The notes: generated from the letters alone by a model not told the origin. Shown: positions 1 to 10,852, numbered from the stretch's first letter. The stretch: 41,561 nucleotides of DNA from a bacterium (GCA_018400895.1 JAGYLR010000001.1:1-41561); one strand, 5' to 3'. A program made the numbers and translations.

Positions 1-500
1 ATTATGATAAAGGGACATTTAATATAATTGATGAGTATCAGGGTAATGGTAATGATAATCAGGGTGGTGATAATATATATCATTATATAGAAGTTGTTTT
101 AAATAAACCGTATAAGGCTGGACTGCACTTCGGTGATCCACAGTCTGGCGAACATCGTTCTTTAACTAGCGGAACATCTAACGCTAATATTTTAAGAAGA
201 CATGGGATAATTTTTAAAAGCCAAAAGACTAGCATTCGTAATCGTATAGCGGCTGCTAGGAATATATTAGGGCGTGTTCGTGTAAGCGAGCATTGTTTGC
301 TGACTAAAGAGATGTTTATCTCTTGGCAGTTTAAAAGACAGGCGACAGGGAATATGTCAAATCCGTTGCCAGACCATGGAGAGTATTCTCACTTAGGTGA
401 GGCATTTAGTTATTTTGCTTTTAACTATAGAGAGAGAAGCAAAAACAATAAACGCACTAAGGTTTATCGAGTTAATAATCTTAGTGGTGTAACATTATGA
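1..500 (+). CDS. terL: Terminase large subunit, C-terminal nuclease part (continues from 40526)
   Basis: This is the RNase H-like nuclease half of the packaging motor ATPase. Base 41561 plus bases 1-2 form one Asp codon, and the frame stays open to the TGA at 498-500, giving a 511-residue protein when joined to 40526-41561. The first metal-binding Asp lies in WDFGLDTT just before the junction. A second acidic segment, HFGDPQSGEHR, is encoded near 127-159. The stop overlaps the portal start as ATGA, so translation is probably coupled. Seen: exact frame across the window edge. Inferred: circular or circularly permuted genome. Confidence 0.93.
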   Translation, partial: YDKGTFNIIDEYQGNGNDNQGGDNIYHYIEVVLNKPYKAGLHFGDPQSGEHRSLTSGTSNANILRRHGIIFKSQKTSIRNRIAAARNILGRVRVSEHCLLTKEMFISWQFKRQATGNMSNPLPDHGEYSHLGEAFSYFAFNYRERSKNNKRTKVYRVNNLSGVTL

Positions 501-2392
501 AACAAAAAAAAGAAGTACAATATAATGAGGACAGTAAGGTTGAGGAAAGATTTAGGGAACACTGGAATAAGTTTACTGATTATAAAACAAAGAGAGACCA
601 ACCTTTGCTGTTTTTTCAATATCGGAGTTTATTAGATTATGTAAAGGACTCTGTAGAGAGGATGAATGAGTATTCAGTTAAGCCTGAATATAAAGAGCCT
701 TGGCAGAATAATGTATTTGATCCTATTACTAGAAATAAGCTTATAACTATTTTGGCTAAGATTGCAGCATCTAGGATGAGGCCAGAGTTGATAGTTAAAA
801 GTAAAACTATATTTAATGTGAAGGCAGCCAGAAAAAGGCAGGTAGTGTTTAGTGATTTATTAGAGAATGCTAATCAAAAGAACAACGACCATAGACAGCT
901 TATCTGGGAGATGTTTCAAGCGATGAGCGAAGGTACTGTTATTGGTTATGAGGACTGGAAGAAGGATACTAGAGAGATAGAATATGTAAAAGAATATGAC
1001 CCTGAGACTGGTCAAAAGGAAACAGAGAAAATAACTTATGACGCTTGGGATGATGTATTTGGAGAGATAGTTCCTTTAAAGGAATGGTATCCTGAGACTA
1101 TTTGGGTAGGCAGCATTGATGAGGTGAAGAGATGTTTTAGGATTAAAGAGTTTGATACTTTGGAGAAATTTAAAGATATATATGGTAAGTTTAACAATGC
1201 TGATAAGGTTAAAAAAGCTAGTCATTATTATGGAGAGGATGAAACTTGGGATTGGGGCATAAGCAGTGATGTTAATCCTGAGGGCGTAGAGGTGATGCAG
1301 TATTATGATGAAGTAAAGGGTAAGCTTGGTATGTGGGCTAATGGTGTGGAGATATATTATGGTCCTATGCCTTGGAATCATAATAAAATACCTTTCTGGT
1401 TGACACCGTTTGAACCATTACACCCACAATTTTTATATGGAAAGTCATTGCCTGATAAATTAAAGGGGATGCAAGATATTAATAACGGTGTGTTTAATGC
1501 AATGTTAGACCAGTTATTATTAGCTCTAAACAGTCCTATATTTATAAATGGTAATTTAGATGATTTAGATGATGGCTACTTAGAGCCAGGGCGTATATAT
1601 AGTATTGACCCAGATGCTCGTGTTCAGCGTGGTGCTTTGGGTAATGTTGATCCAACGGCATTTAATATGCTTAATCTTATTAAGAGAAGTTTGGATGAAA
1701 GTTCAGTGTCAGCTCAGGCTCAAGGTATCCCTACTGGTGGTAGAAAAACTAGATATGAGGTTGAGGTTTTAAATGAAGGGGCACTTAATTTAGCAGGACT
1801 ATTTTTACAGATAATGGAAACGACTATACCGAGAAAATATTATTTGAGAATGTATAACATATTGCAGTATTATTCACAGCCGTCTAATTCTGAGAGTGGT
1901 AAGAAAAAGTTTAAGTTTATTAGAATAGAGGATAGGAAATTAAGCAATGGCAAACAGGGTAGAAAGCTTATACAGATAGTGCCATCATTAAATGAAATGC
2001 CTACTATGCCACAGCTACAACAAATAGCTGAAGCGGAAGAGGGTAAAAAGTTTGATGTTATGGAGTCTAATGTAGAGCCAGTTATCATTACTAGAGAATA
2101 TTTAATGAGTAAGGAATTTGATTTAGAAGTTATGATTATACCTAATAGTTCTGTAAAGGAAAGCGAGAGCCAGAAAAAGAGAAACGATGTACTGTTCTAT
2201 CAGATGACAAATCAGGATCCATACTTTGACCAGCTAGAAATTAGAAGGGGCTTAGCTAATAGCTTTGATAAAGACCCAGATGTTGTTCAGCAACCACAGC
2301 AAGCACAGGGGCAACCAGGGCAGGTGCCAACTGATGGTGGTGGTCAAGGCGGACCTAACCAAGCATTAAACATTGATACAGACCTTATATGA
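497..2392 (+). CDS. Portal protein
   Basis: A 631-residue intact protein directly after terL, the usual place and size for a portal, the dodecameric ring through which DNA enters the capsid. It has a charged N terminus, a Trp/Tyr-rich middle, and a C-terminal Gln/Pro/Gly-rich tail after about residue 595. The segment QGIPTGGRKTRYEVEVLNEG around residues 410-430 is typical of portals of this general type. ATGA overlaps link it to terL upstream and to the next gene downstream. The call rests on order, length and overall look; no single diagnostic motif was used. Confidence 0.85.
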   Translation: MKQKKEVQYNEDSKVEERFREHWNKFTDYKTKRDQPLLFFQYRSLLDYVKDSVERMNEYSVKPEYKEPWQNNVFDPITRNKLITILAKIAASRMRPELIVKSKTIFNVKAARKRQVVFSDLLENANQKNNDHRQLIWEMFQAMSEGTVIGYEDWKKDTREIEYVKEYDPETGQKETEKITYDAWDDVFGEIVPLKEWYPETIWVGSIDEVKRCFRIKEFDTLEKFKDIYGKFNNADKVKKASHYYGEDETWDWGISSDVNPEGVEVMQYYDEVKGKLGMWANGVEIYYGPMPWNHNKIPFWLTPFEPLHPQFLYGKSLPDKLKGMQDINNGVFNAMLDQLLLALNSPIFINGNLDDLDDGYLEPGRIYSIDPDARVQRGALGNVDPTAFNMLNLIKRSLDESSVSAQAQGIPTGGRKTRYEVEVLNEGALNLAGLFLQIMETTIPRKYYLRMYNILQYYSQPSNSESGKKKFKFIRIEDRKLSNGKQGRKLIQIVPSLNEMPTMPQLQQIAEAEEGKKFDVMESNVEPVIITREYLMSKEFDLEVMIIPNSSVKESESQKKRNDVLFYQMTNQDPYFDQLEIRRGLANSFDKDPDVVQQPQQAQGQPGQVPTDGGGQGGPNQALNIDTDLI

Positions 2393-2736
2393 TAAAAAGA
2401 TTTTTAACAAATATACTTATTAAATGGTATGTAAATAAGAACAGAGTTATAGAGAAAATGTTACCAGCTGATGAGCTTGATGCCTTCTTATTTAAAAGTT
2501 CTGATAGTGTAGAGAAGGTGTTAAAATATGAGATGACTAATCTGACATTGAAATATTTTGAGGCTAGTAAGAATGAGCAGGACTTTATAAAGGGAGCAGC
2601 ACTAGCTTATAGGTTATTGTTAGATAGACACAGAAAGGCTAAGTATTTACAAGATAATATGAAGAATAAAGATAACATGATTAAGATTTGGAATAATTAT
2701 AAATTAAGTAGTTGGAACGGATCCCAACCAAAATAA
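2389..2736 (+). CDS. Small head-region protein, function unknown
   Basis: An intact 115-residue basic, helix-rich protein starting in an ATGA overlap with the portal stop and followed after 12 bases by the scaffold gene. The N terminus is amphipathic (IKRFLTNILIKWYV). Its position between portal and scaffold suggests a role in head assembly, but I recognise no family. Confidence 0.7.
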   Translation: MIKRFLTNILIKWYVNKNRVIEKMLPADELDAFLFKSSDSVEKVLKYEMTNLTLKYFEASKNEQDFIKGAALAYRLLLDRHRKAKYLQDNMKNKDNMIKIWNNYKLSSWNGSQPK

Positions 2737-2748
2737 TCCGAAAAATAT

Positions 2749-3486
2749 ATGTCAAACGAACCAAAAGTGGCAGAGGAGACAACTGCCAAGGAGACTAGTT
2801 CAACTCCTGAAGAAAACAATACTCAGGACAAAGTGGAAGAAACCACTCAAAAAAACGAGACTGGGGATGAGCAAGTTACTGTTTCTGCAAAGGAACTAGA
2901 AACTTGGAAAAAGAAAGCTTCAGATTTTGATGGGTTTGTCGAGAAACAAAGGTTAGCTAAACTTGAGAAAAAAAGAGATGAAATGGAAAATCAAGGGGGT
3001 GAGGCTAGTCAAGTTATACTCGATGAAATCAAATCTCTTAAAGAGGAAATAGGCGTTTACAAGAGTGAACGCAAAAAAACTTCTTTAAGTGAAGCTTACA
3101 AGGAATTCGTTAGTGAGCACAAATGGGCAGATAATGATGAGATTTTTTCTAAGATTAGCGAAAACTTTAAAGACATTGGAGACTATGATAAAGCCACTGT
3201 TTTAAAAGAATTAAAAAAAGCTGCACTTATGTCATATCCAGAAAATTATGAGAAAGCATTATTTGAAAAAGCAAAGACTGCATCTACTTTAGAAAATGAA
3301 AAGATTTCTACTGGAGGCAATTCTGGCGGCGGTAGTGAGTTCAAAGAATATTCTGGTGATGGTAATGTTGAATTAAAAGAAAGTGATAGGCGAATATTTA
3401 ATCGTATGAATTACAGAAGAAAAGCTCAAAATAAAAAACCATTAACTCCTAAAGAATTTAACGATCTTATTAATAATAAATTATAA
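2749..3486 (+). CDS. Capsid scaffolding protein
   Basis: A 245-residue, highly charged protein. Residues 1-45 are a Glu/Thr-rich disordered head, then come long coiled-coil-like segments (about 50-110), a Gly/Ser-rich hinge near 188-198, and a basic C terminus (NRMNYRRKAQNKKP) as expected for capsid-binding scaffold tails. It sits between portal and capsid genes, the classical scaffold slot. The start has no Shine-Dalgarno but the AAAAATATATG context seen at many genes here. This is the last rightward gene with an intact frame before the indel-rich stretch. Confidence 0.85.
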   Translation: MSNEPKVAEETTAKETSSTPEENNTQDKVEETTQKNETGDEQVTVSAKELETWKKKASDFDGFVEKQRLAKLEKKRDEMENQGGEASQVILDEIKSLKEEIGVYKSERKKTSLSEAYKEFVSEHKWADNDEIFSKISENFKDIGDYDKATVLKELKKAALMSYPENYEKALFEKAKTASTLENEKISTGGNSGGGSEFKEYSGDGNVELKESDRRIFNRMNYRRKAQNKKPLTPKEFNDLINNKL

Positions 3487-3491
3487 ATTAT

Positions 3492-3987
3492 ATGGCAAAA
3501 AATGATGTAAGACTACATTTCAATCCATACAATAGTTTACCAACCGTCACCGTAAAGGTACAAGACCAGACTTCAAGCTCTGATACTACTATTTATCCTG
3601 GTGAGCCTGTAAAAATTCTTGCAGGTCAAGGTGGAAACTATGCTGGACACCTAGTAAACTGGCGACCCTGAACTAGGAACTGATATCGTATTGTGGCATT
3701 GCAAAGAGCCAGTCAACTGAAACTGATACCGCAGACGGAGAAGTAGAGGTATACTTACCTTTACCTGAGTAATCTGGGCTTGTGATGCTCATACTTCAAC
3801 TAACCTAGCTGATGGTATCAGACTTGATTATGCACTTTGACTTAACTGGCACAACTTACACTATCAATGAAAACGAAGGAAGTGATGAGAATGTATACGG
3901 TCTAAGGATTATGGACTATAATTCAGACACTGGTGAAGTTCACTTCATAATCAAAATGAAGTTACTCTATTTGGAACTTCTGTTTAA
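3492..3987 (+). CDS. Probable head decoration protein (frame broken by indels)
   Basis: Translation is clean for the first 56 residues (MAKNDVRLHFNPYNSLPTVT onward). It then continues by switching frames near 3660, 3718, 3770, 3834 and 3956, and ends in NEVTLFGTSV-stop. The reconstructed product is about 165 residues, beta-rich with many Thr/Gly, and lies directly before the major capsid gene, where decoration or head-stabilising proteins are usual. Extra bases are the simplest explanation for most breaks. The function is inferred from context only. Confidence 0.55.
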
Positions 3988-4009
3988 TAAATTAATTTAA
4001 TACAAATAT

Positions 4010-4938
4010 ATGCCGATGACTAACAGTTTATCACCTAGCGTGGTAAAAACTGAGCTAGACGACGTATTTTACCAAGAATTTGAAAGAGGAATGCATCCTG
4101 GCTATGTAGACGCAATCTCCTTTAGTTTTTATGCAAGATACATCTGATAGTTCAGCAGAAATTCTCGAAACCTTTTAAAGGCGGCAGCTTTAGGGGAGAA
4201 AATCTGGTGGTAATATCCCTGAGGAATCAGCAAGAGTGATTAACTAAAAACATACTCAATGATTACTTTCGCTAAAGGTGTAGAGCTATCAAAGGAATTC
4301 TTTGATGATAATAAATATTCCGCATATGAACGCACAGTAGCTGACTTTTGCCTCGTAAAGCCAAAATTGGAAGAGATAAAAACGCTTTCAAAATCTTTAA
4401 TGGTGGATTTGATACCTATGTAACAGCTGACGACGCTTATATTTTCTCTGATAGCCACACAACTTTAAGTGGTGACACAGTTGATAATAAAGGAACTGCA
4501 GCTTTAGCTGAAAGTTCTTTAAATGACGTTTACATCGCTTTAGTAGAGCAGAAAGACCAAGCTGGTGAAGCATGGGTAATACAGTCTGAAACTTTACTAG
4601 TCCCACAAAACTCTTAAGACAGCTTGTGGAAACTGTAGAATCAGAATTCAAAAGCCGACACAGCTGACAACAACATTAATGTTTACTCTTCAAAGTATAA
4701 CATCTATGTAAAGGCAACTTAGAGACAGGAGCAGCCGCTGGTGGTTCAGATACTAACTGGTTCTTATTAGCTCGGAAATAAAGGTTCACGAGAGGGTAAG
4801 AGAAGGTTTATAACCTATCTAAACAACTGACTGATACTAAAAATCAAGCATACTTCTACGGTGGTCGCTTCCAGAGAAGAAGTAGGTGCTCAAGATTACG
4901 TTGGAATGTATGAGCTGATGTCTGCAATTAATAATTAA
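4010..4938 (+). CDS. Major capsid protein (frame broken by indels)
   Basis: About 305 residues when the frame breaks are bridged. The N terminus reads MPMTNSLSPSVVKTELDDVF with an early FYQEFERG. The middle includes a 90-codon clean run at 4348-4617 ending in ETLLVPQNS. The C-terminal part reads NVYSSKYNIYVK, then NWFLLA. The order 'LLVP ... N.NVY ... W(Y/F)LL' is typical of HK97-fold capsids of the Mu gpT-like kind. It follows scaffold and decoration genes. Start context is ACAAATATATG, without a Shine-Dalgarno. Breaks are interpreted as sequencing errors. Confidence 0.7.
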
Positions 4939-4975
4939 CTAACAAGGGTGAGAGTTGACGAGGCAGAGAGCCTTA

Positions 4976-5010
4976 GGTAAAGAAATTATATATATCTCAA
5001 TTCCTTTACC
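4976..5010 (+). terminator. Hairpin after the capsid gene
   Basis: GGTAAAG-A-AATT pairs with AATT-C-CTTTACC around an AT loop. It lies between the capsid stop and the next start, followed by a run of A. There is no U-tract, so it may be an mRNA-stabilising or processing hairpin rather than a true terminator. Confidence 0.45.
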
Positions 5011-5018
5011 AAAAATAT

Positions 5019-5701
5019 ATGGCTACAACATTTTTCAGGTCCAGTAGACAGTGCTGCTGGATACGAAGTAAATGGAAACACAGTTATTAATTCAAGTGGA
5101 GAATTAGTAGCTTCAACAGGCGGAGAAAAACAATATGTTATTCTTTACCCTTCAACAAGTGCTACTTATGTAGGTTAATGCAGAAGACATTTCAGGAGTA
5201 TGATGTAGCAGATGCTACTGTTGCTAGAGCACAATTAGACTATCCTAGAAATTTACTTTATACTCCTTAACAGAGATGATGCTAGTGATACACTGGAAGC
5301 AACTCTTCACTGTAACTGGCACAGACCAATTTGGTGAAACTGTAATCGAAACTGTAGAAGTTGATTATAATGTGTTTCAGCAACTAAGCTGGAAACTCAA
5401 ATCTCTCAACTATTACTCAGTTGCTATTTCAGGCGTAGATAATGAAGCGGCTAGTGATACTGCTTCAGTCGGTGTTGCTATTGCTGCTGACGTTGTTTCA
5501 TTTGGATTACCAGATGCAATGGTGCTATTACAGATGTAAAAAGCATTAACTGATTGATACTTAGCTTCAAAAGCACAAAATATTGACGCAAACCTCTGTA
5601 GTTGTGGCTAGGGACTGTGAAGACCCGAGCAAACTGTGGCGGCTGCTGATGTTTGCGTAGTTAGATACGAAAGTATTTCTACTTTAATAACGCTTATTTA
5701 G
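5019..5701 (+). CDS. Structural protein downstream of capsid, unknown (indels)
   Basis: Starts MATTFF in an AAAAATATATG context and continues GPVDSAAGYEVNGNTVINSS after a one-base jump near 5037. Further jumps occur near 5176, 5200, 5258 and 5305. The middle (about 5310-5520) reads TVTGTDQFGETVIETVEVDY. The end is probably ESISTLITLI-stop. The reconstruction is about 225 residues, beta-rich and without Cys clusters. Position suggests a second decoration, fibre or neck protein. No family recognised. Confidence 0.5.
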
Positions 5702-5711
5702 GGGAGAAGGG

Positions 5712-5737
5712 GGAAGAGCTTATTGCTCATCTCTTCC
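5712..5737 (+). terminator. Strong intergenic hairpin
   Basis: GGAAGAG at 5712-5718 pairs perfectly with CTCTTCC at 5731-5737, with an internal GAGC/GCTC pairing. It sits just after the stop at 5701 and before the next gene. There is no T-tract, so it could be an attenuator or a processing site. Confidence 0.45.
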
Positions 5738-5758
5738 TATAATGAGATAATAACAACA

Positions 5759-7037
5759 GTGAGTTTATTAAAAACAAACAACAATGTAAATTAGTAGACA
5801 ATCAAGAATGTCTACAAACACACAACGCTGAAAAGGTAACTGATAAATCAGCTCAGACTATTCAATTCTATTACTTCAGCACAGAACTCTTACAATAGAT
5901 GCAGGACAAGCCGCAGGAACGGTTGTAGTGGCTTCTACAGGCTATACAAACATCTTTTAAATAGTATTGGTTCAAAGGTAGCGACTATAAAGACACTTCT
6001 TTCGCTCTTTGTTACTGGGACAGTTTTAACTGATGGAAGTAGAACTTCCTTATAATATCGTAGAGCTTTATGAAGAAGATACCCTAAGCAATCTAGCAAC
6101 TAAAGTAACTGGAAGGATTCGCTAATGGAGAATATTGTATTGACTACGAGAACGGTATCGTTTATGGAAAGAAAGCCACTACTGAGTGTCAGACACTGCT
6201 AACTTCAAGATTTATGACAGCTCAGCTTCAGTAACTCTAGAAACATCTGACCTTCAAATTGAGCAGTTGAGTTTAAAGATGCTACCACACACATAGAGTT
6301 GTGGTAAATGAAAAAGGTGAACTTCAAGCACAGGTGGAGCTAGTTCAGTAATGGCTGAATTTACAAGCCCTTCTGACTTTAACGCCGAATACACTTCAAG
6401 TTCAACTATCACTCATCAGGAATACCTTTTACAGTAACTGACTAAGTCAAGTAGTTTACATTAAAAGAATTCCTACAACAGGAGAAGCAGAAACTTATGT
6501 TAATGGTGGTGGAGCTACCTTTAACTATTAGTTCAAATGTAATTACATAATCGCAGACGAAACACCCTTGAAAGCGGAGATGTTTATGAAGTAGGTTTTA
6601 AACTCACAAAGAAAAGCCTATGACCCTTCAACTAACTCTCAAAATGGTTACCCATTAAAGAATGTCTGGAATCAATACACTGACCCAGAAACTTTGAGAC
6701 AGTCAAGACCTAACAGCTTCACGCTGACTACGGAGCAGAGATTGATATGAGAGGTAATAATCGATTAGGAGTATTTATCGTGGCCGATGTAAATGGTGGA
6801 AGAAACAGACTCAAAAGACATGAAAAACACACTCTGGAGGAAACTGATGAATTTTTGACTTGGATGTATTGATAGTTATCTGGTGACTCGCCACTGGAGC
6901 AACTGACTCTCAAAAAAGCAATACACTTTGAAACAGACGGGACTGTTCCTTATATCCAACTACAAGCAAAAAGCAGGCACAGTTTGCTCCCTCCTGTTGG
7001 TGATTTAACTATCGTAATTACCAAGGCATTTGTTTAA
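5759..7037 (+). CDS. Large structural protein, unknown (indels)
   Basis: Probably starts at a GTG (VSLLKTNNN) and ends with VITKAFV-stop at 7035-7037. The reconstruction is about 425 residues, built from Thr/Ser/Gly-rich beta segments such as DAGQAAGTVVVASTGYTN, ENGIVYGKKATTESDTANF and GDVYEVGFKLTKKAYDPSTN. At least a dozen frame switches are needed, so it could be two genes. It looks like a tail or head appendage protein built of immunoglobulin-like or other beta domains, but I cannot assign a family. Confidence 0.45.
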
Positions 7038-7051
7038 TAACTAATAAATAT

Positions 7052-9330
7052 ATGATTAATTTTAACCCAGAGCCAACAACTAGCACACCAGAGATTACAA
7101 GTGAAGTAGTACAAGCTATCTATACTTAATTAAAACTCTCATGGGTGATGTTGACAAGGCTTATAAACTAAAAGGAAACTCTGACTATGAGCCAGAGCAT
7201 TTCTCTCAAACCGCAGAAGAAGCTGAAAGGCTATTTAATGAAATGAATAGATACGCTAGTGGTTCTGTTATCTTAACAGAAGGCACACCAGCTGTTTACG
7301 GAGAAGATGGCGAGATTGGAAGTAGAAGCAGTAGACCCTGTTTACTACACCCTAACAACTGAAACAGATTTCAAAGCTCAATTCTCATCTGACCTTATTA
7401 GATATAATGAAGTCTACACAGACTGAAAGGTGATAGAACTTGGACACAAATAAAACTAACGAATAAAAACTATAGTGAGAAGCATTAGAAACAATTTACT
7501 CTAACTTAATCAAGAGAATAAGTTTTAGAGATGAAGCTAGCTTCTTAAGAGATGGCGGAGTTCTTTCAGGTGGTTATAGTTTTAGTAATGGTATTTAACC
7601 TTAGACGGAACAGATGGTAAGGCTACTTTGCCAATCGTTAGAGGATTAAACTCAATAAGAATAAGACTAAAAGCTAACTCAACTACTGAAGATATTATTA
7701 AATTAAGTTCTTCTCATTCAATATCAGTAAGCTCAGGGACAGTAAGTAAGTGACAGGTTTTACTTCTCCGACTATTTATATTGACGGTGAAGCTACCTCA
7801 CTCTAACAACAAGTAGCAAAGAAATCTTTAATTACAAACTGCAACAGCCTTGACGCTAATGATATTCAATTAGGTTATATTAGCTCTTATTTTGATGGGA
7901 CTGCCAGATTTATTTGAAATCTATAACCGAGCTTTAACAGACTCTGAAGTTAAAAACCCATATGAAGATAAATGGAATAAAGAACTTCTAAACATTAGCA
8001 AGACAAAACTTATATCCTTATGCAGGACCTTTCAGTTTCTGGCTGGAAAAGATAAAGGATAATACCGGCAATAATTATGGAGCCAACGGCGTTGGTCAAG
8101 CTCTTAAAGGAATTAGGTTTAGGCTCAGGTGCAGGACTTGGAACAGATTTAGTCGGTTTTTCATCTAAATTATCTGGCTTCCGCAATACTAGTGGTAGTT
8201 TCCTCAGTCTTTCTAGCCTCGCCTACTTCTGGTCTTCTACTCTACTACTACTGGTGTGGAGACGGTTTCTTGAGTTCTAGCTTCGGCTGTCTACCGCAGC
8301 GCTAGCGATAAGGGGATCGGTTTTTCTCCCTCTCGTTGCCTCCGAGATACCGATGATTACCTCAGATTTTTTACCGACCCAAGAGATGGTAATGTTTATG
8401 AAAGTAGTGTAAAAATAGGAACTCAAGTATGATGAAAAGAACCTTGTTTATTTACCAGAGTAGACTCCAGCAGGAGATTGGGACTCAACAGAAAACCCTC
8501 AATACGCTGTTTATGATTATACTGGCAATAAGTGTAGAAGATGCTAAAGCTACCACTAATTACCAAGAGCACGGTGTATTGTATAATTGGGATGGAGCTA
8601 TGGAAGCTTGTCCGATGGTTGGAGCGTTCCTTCAGATGAAGAATGGAATATCTTAGAGAAATATGCATGGGTAAAAATATCAGATAGCAACTTTGACTTA
8701 CTCTTAGACTACACAAGTTTACAAGGAACTATTAAAGACAGAACAGGAAAGAATAGTTTGACAAGTTCAGATGTTTCAATTAAAAAGATAGGTCAAAGCT
8801 GTGGTGCAGAATTCTAATGGTTCAACTTCAGGAATAGATTTAGTGTATTGGATAATACAGGAGTTAAAACCTTCTATGGCTGGTTTAAAGCAAGAACTAT
8901 CGGGGAAGGAAATGCTGGACATATTTATTCAGATGAAGATTATAATAATATTTTACTTCTTAGCTTCTAATACATTAAAGATAAGTAGGAATGGTAGCAC
9001 ATCAGCAACCTCAGCTTCTATTGATTTAAATAAAATGTATTTTTATGCTATTACATCTCAAGCAGATGGCACAAGTAATATTTATTTAGGAGATTTAAAT
9101 TCATCTCCAGCTTTGTCAGGTAGTGCTGACCAATCAGCAGGGAACTCCACAAGAAAGCTCAACAGCCACTCACATAGGAAAAGGAGCTAGTGACGACAGA
9201 TGTTTTGATGGCTTTCTGCCGACTTTATCTCGTGGTAGAGGGTTTGTTTGATACTCAAACAATCAGCCAAATCTGGAGGAGTCTAGAAAAATTATATTTA
9301 AAAGGTAATACATATGAAAATATTTTTTAA
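7052..9330 (+). CDS. Adhesin-like tail protein with LamG and FISUMP domains (indels)
   Basis: Starts MINFNPEPTTSTPEITSEVV. Bridging frame breaks gives this domain order: an N-terminal helical part (to ~7400); a LamG/concanavalin-A-like domain (~7560-7980, ending FIEIYNRALTDSEVKNPYE); the C-terminal half of a FISUMP domain (~8030-8350: GFRNTSGSF, AYFWSST, CLRD); the N-terminal half of a FISUMP domain (~8380-8670: DGNVYES, KIGTQV, LYNWDGAMEACP, PSDEEWN); and a second LamG domain (~8690-9290). FISUMP is the Fibrobacter succinogenes major paralogous domain. Such modules bind surface polymers or glycans, so receptor binding is likely. The halves are in permuted order. The stop overlaps the next start. 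Confidence 0.6.
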
Positions 9331-10352
9331 CGAAAATTTAAAAGGAACATTAATTGACTCAGTATCTAAAACTGCTGGAACTTTAACTGCTGGTAATGGT
9401 GGTTTTAAGAGGACTGAAAAAGGTCAAGCTATGTTGTTTGATGGCAAAAGACATATATTGATACGAACAGAAGCTATGCCATTCTTAAATTTAACTGGAG
9501 ATATAACTGTTATTTTATGGGTTAAACCTTTATTAGATAATATAACACAAAAAGGGTTTTTTCAACAGGAACAACTGCTATAGTGTGGTAATCAATTATT
9601 GTTCAGCTCTACAGATAAAAATATTATTTTATAGAGCTAGCAGGGTCTTCAGTAATGTCTGCATATAATGCTTATAAAAGTGGAGAAAATCTTGTGTAAT
9701 ATTGTAACCTCTACGGCAGATGGGTTACTAATTGGTATATTAATAACCAATTAAGCGGAGACCCAAATCAATCTGCAGGAACACCTGCAACAGGAAATCA
9801 AAAACTTAATAATCGGTTCTTTAGATGGAACTGCTAATTTTTTAAATGCGTATTTATATAAAATTGAATTTGATAATAAAATATTATCAGCTACAGAGGC
9901 TCAGAAAGAATACGAACAATTCCCTCCAGGCCTCACCAACCGAGAAAGAGATAAGAGGTTTTGAATATCCAGAAGATTACGCTGATAATAATGTTTTACC
10001 ATATTATAGAAGACTTTTCAACCACCCAGTAGGGAGATAATAACCCTGGGAAAGGATGGAATAAAGGCACAGGAGCATTTGTTATTGGTGAAGATGTTAA
10101 TGGAAAATACCTACAATGCACTTCAAATGGCACAATTAAACTAAGAGCAGACTTAGACTCTTTTACAGATAATGGTTATATTGAAATAGACAGATATGAT
10201 GGTTCAAGCTGGACTACTCACGCAGATACAGTTTCGGACTTAGTAAGCGAGAGCTGGTTTGATTGTCTTTAAATAAAGAAATAACCCTAACAGCAACAAC
10301 AGGAGATAGATTTAATAATCTAAACTATACAACGGAATTAAATTATAATTAA
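9314..10352 (+). CDS. LamG-domain tail protein (indels)
   Basis: Begins MKIFFNENLKGTLIDSV with a clean run to about 9560, showing a LamG start (GQAMLFDGKRHILIRTEAM) and DITVILWVKP. The domain ends IGSLDGTANFLNAYLYKIEF then ILSATEAQKEYEQF, a typical LamG C terminus. A C-terminal beta region follows (YLQCTSNGTIKLRADLDSFT) and the protein stops TELNYN. About 345 residues. It lies directly after the LamG/FISUMP protein and probably works with it in host attachment. Confidence 0.6.
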
Positions 10353-10361
10353 TACAAAAAT

Positions 10362-10637
10362 ATGAAATCATCAAAACAGTTTAGTCTAAACAGTATAGAC
10401 TACAAAAAGATTTTAACAGGAGCTGCATTGCTTGTTGGGTGCTTTAGCAACTTATAAGGGCTGATAGTTATCCCAGGTATTGACTTTGGAGTTTATACCC
10501 CAGTTGTAGTGGCAATTAACTCAATCTTAGTAAATGCTATTAGAAAATTTATAATAACTAATAATACCTATGGAGGACACCAACAACAACAGAATAAAGC
10601 CATAGCGATATACAGAAAACTAACTATATCTTTATGA
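10362..10637 (+). CDS. Holin-like membrane protein (indels)
   Basis: Starts MKSSKQFSLNSIDYKKILTG, followed by two hydrophobic segments (AALLVG.ALATY.GLIVIP and TPVVVAINSILVNAIRKFII) and a charged tail. The reading frame ends at a TGA overlapping the next start (ATGA). Size, two membrane segments and place next to a second membrane protein resemble small phage holins that open the inner membrane for the endolysin. One or two indels are needed in the first segment. A different membrane role cannot be excluded. Confidence 0.5.
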
Positions 10638-10852
10638 CTCAACATAACTAAAGAAATTAAGGAAGGTATTAATGATATTAAAACAGAAATAAACTGCATA
10701 AGACTTGATAGCAGAAAAGACTTGACGAACATATCAAAGAAAGTGATAAAAGATACGCAAGCAAAAAGACCGAGATAGCAGTAGAGAGAATTGGTTGGGT
10801 AATAGTATTAGGGAGTTGTTGGTGCTTTTTATTAACATTAGTAGTTAAATAA
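10634..10852 (+). CDS. Coiled-coil protein with C-terminal membrane anchor, XhlA/holin-like (indels)
   Basis: Starts MTQHN, continues KEIKEGINDIKTEIN and, after frame jumps, HIKESDKRYASKKTEIAVER, then a terminal membrane segment IGWVIVLGVVGAFLLTLVVK-stop. A short amphipathic coiled coil followed by one C-terminal helix is the XhlA/hemolysin-type holin accessory layout. Together with the preceding gene it may form the holin pair for the peptidase at 11.8 kb. Confidence 0.5.

Noticed and set aside
1076..1381. Minus-strand frame inside the portal gene
   Set aside because: Shadow frame rich in Ile/His/Thr from AT-rich codons, opposite an intact gene.
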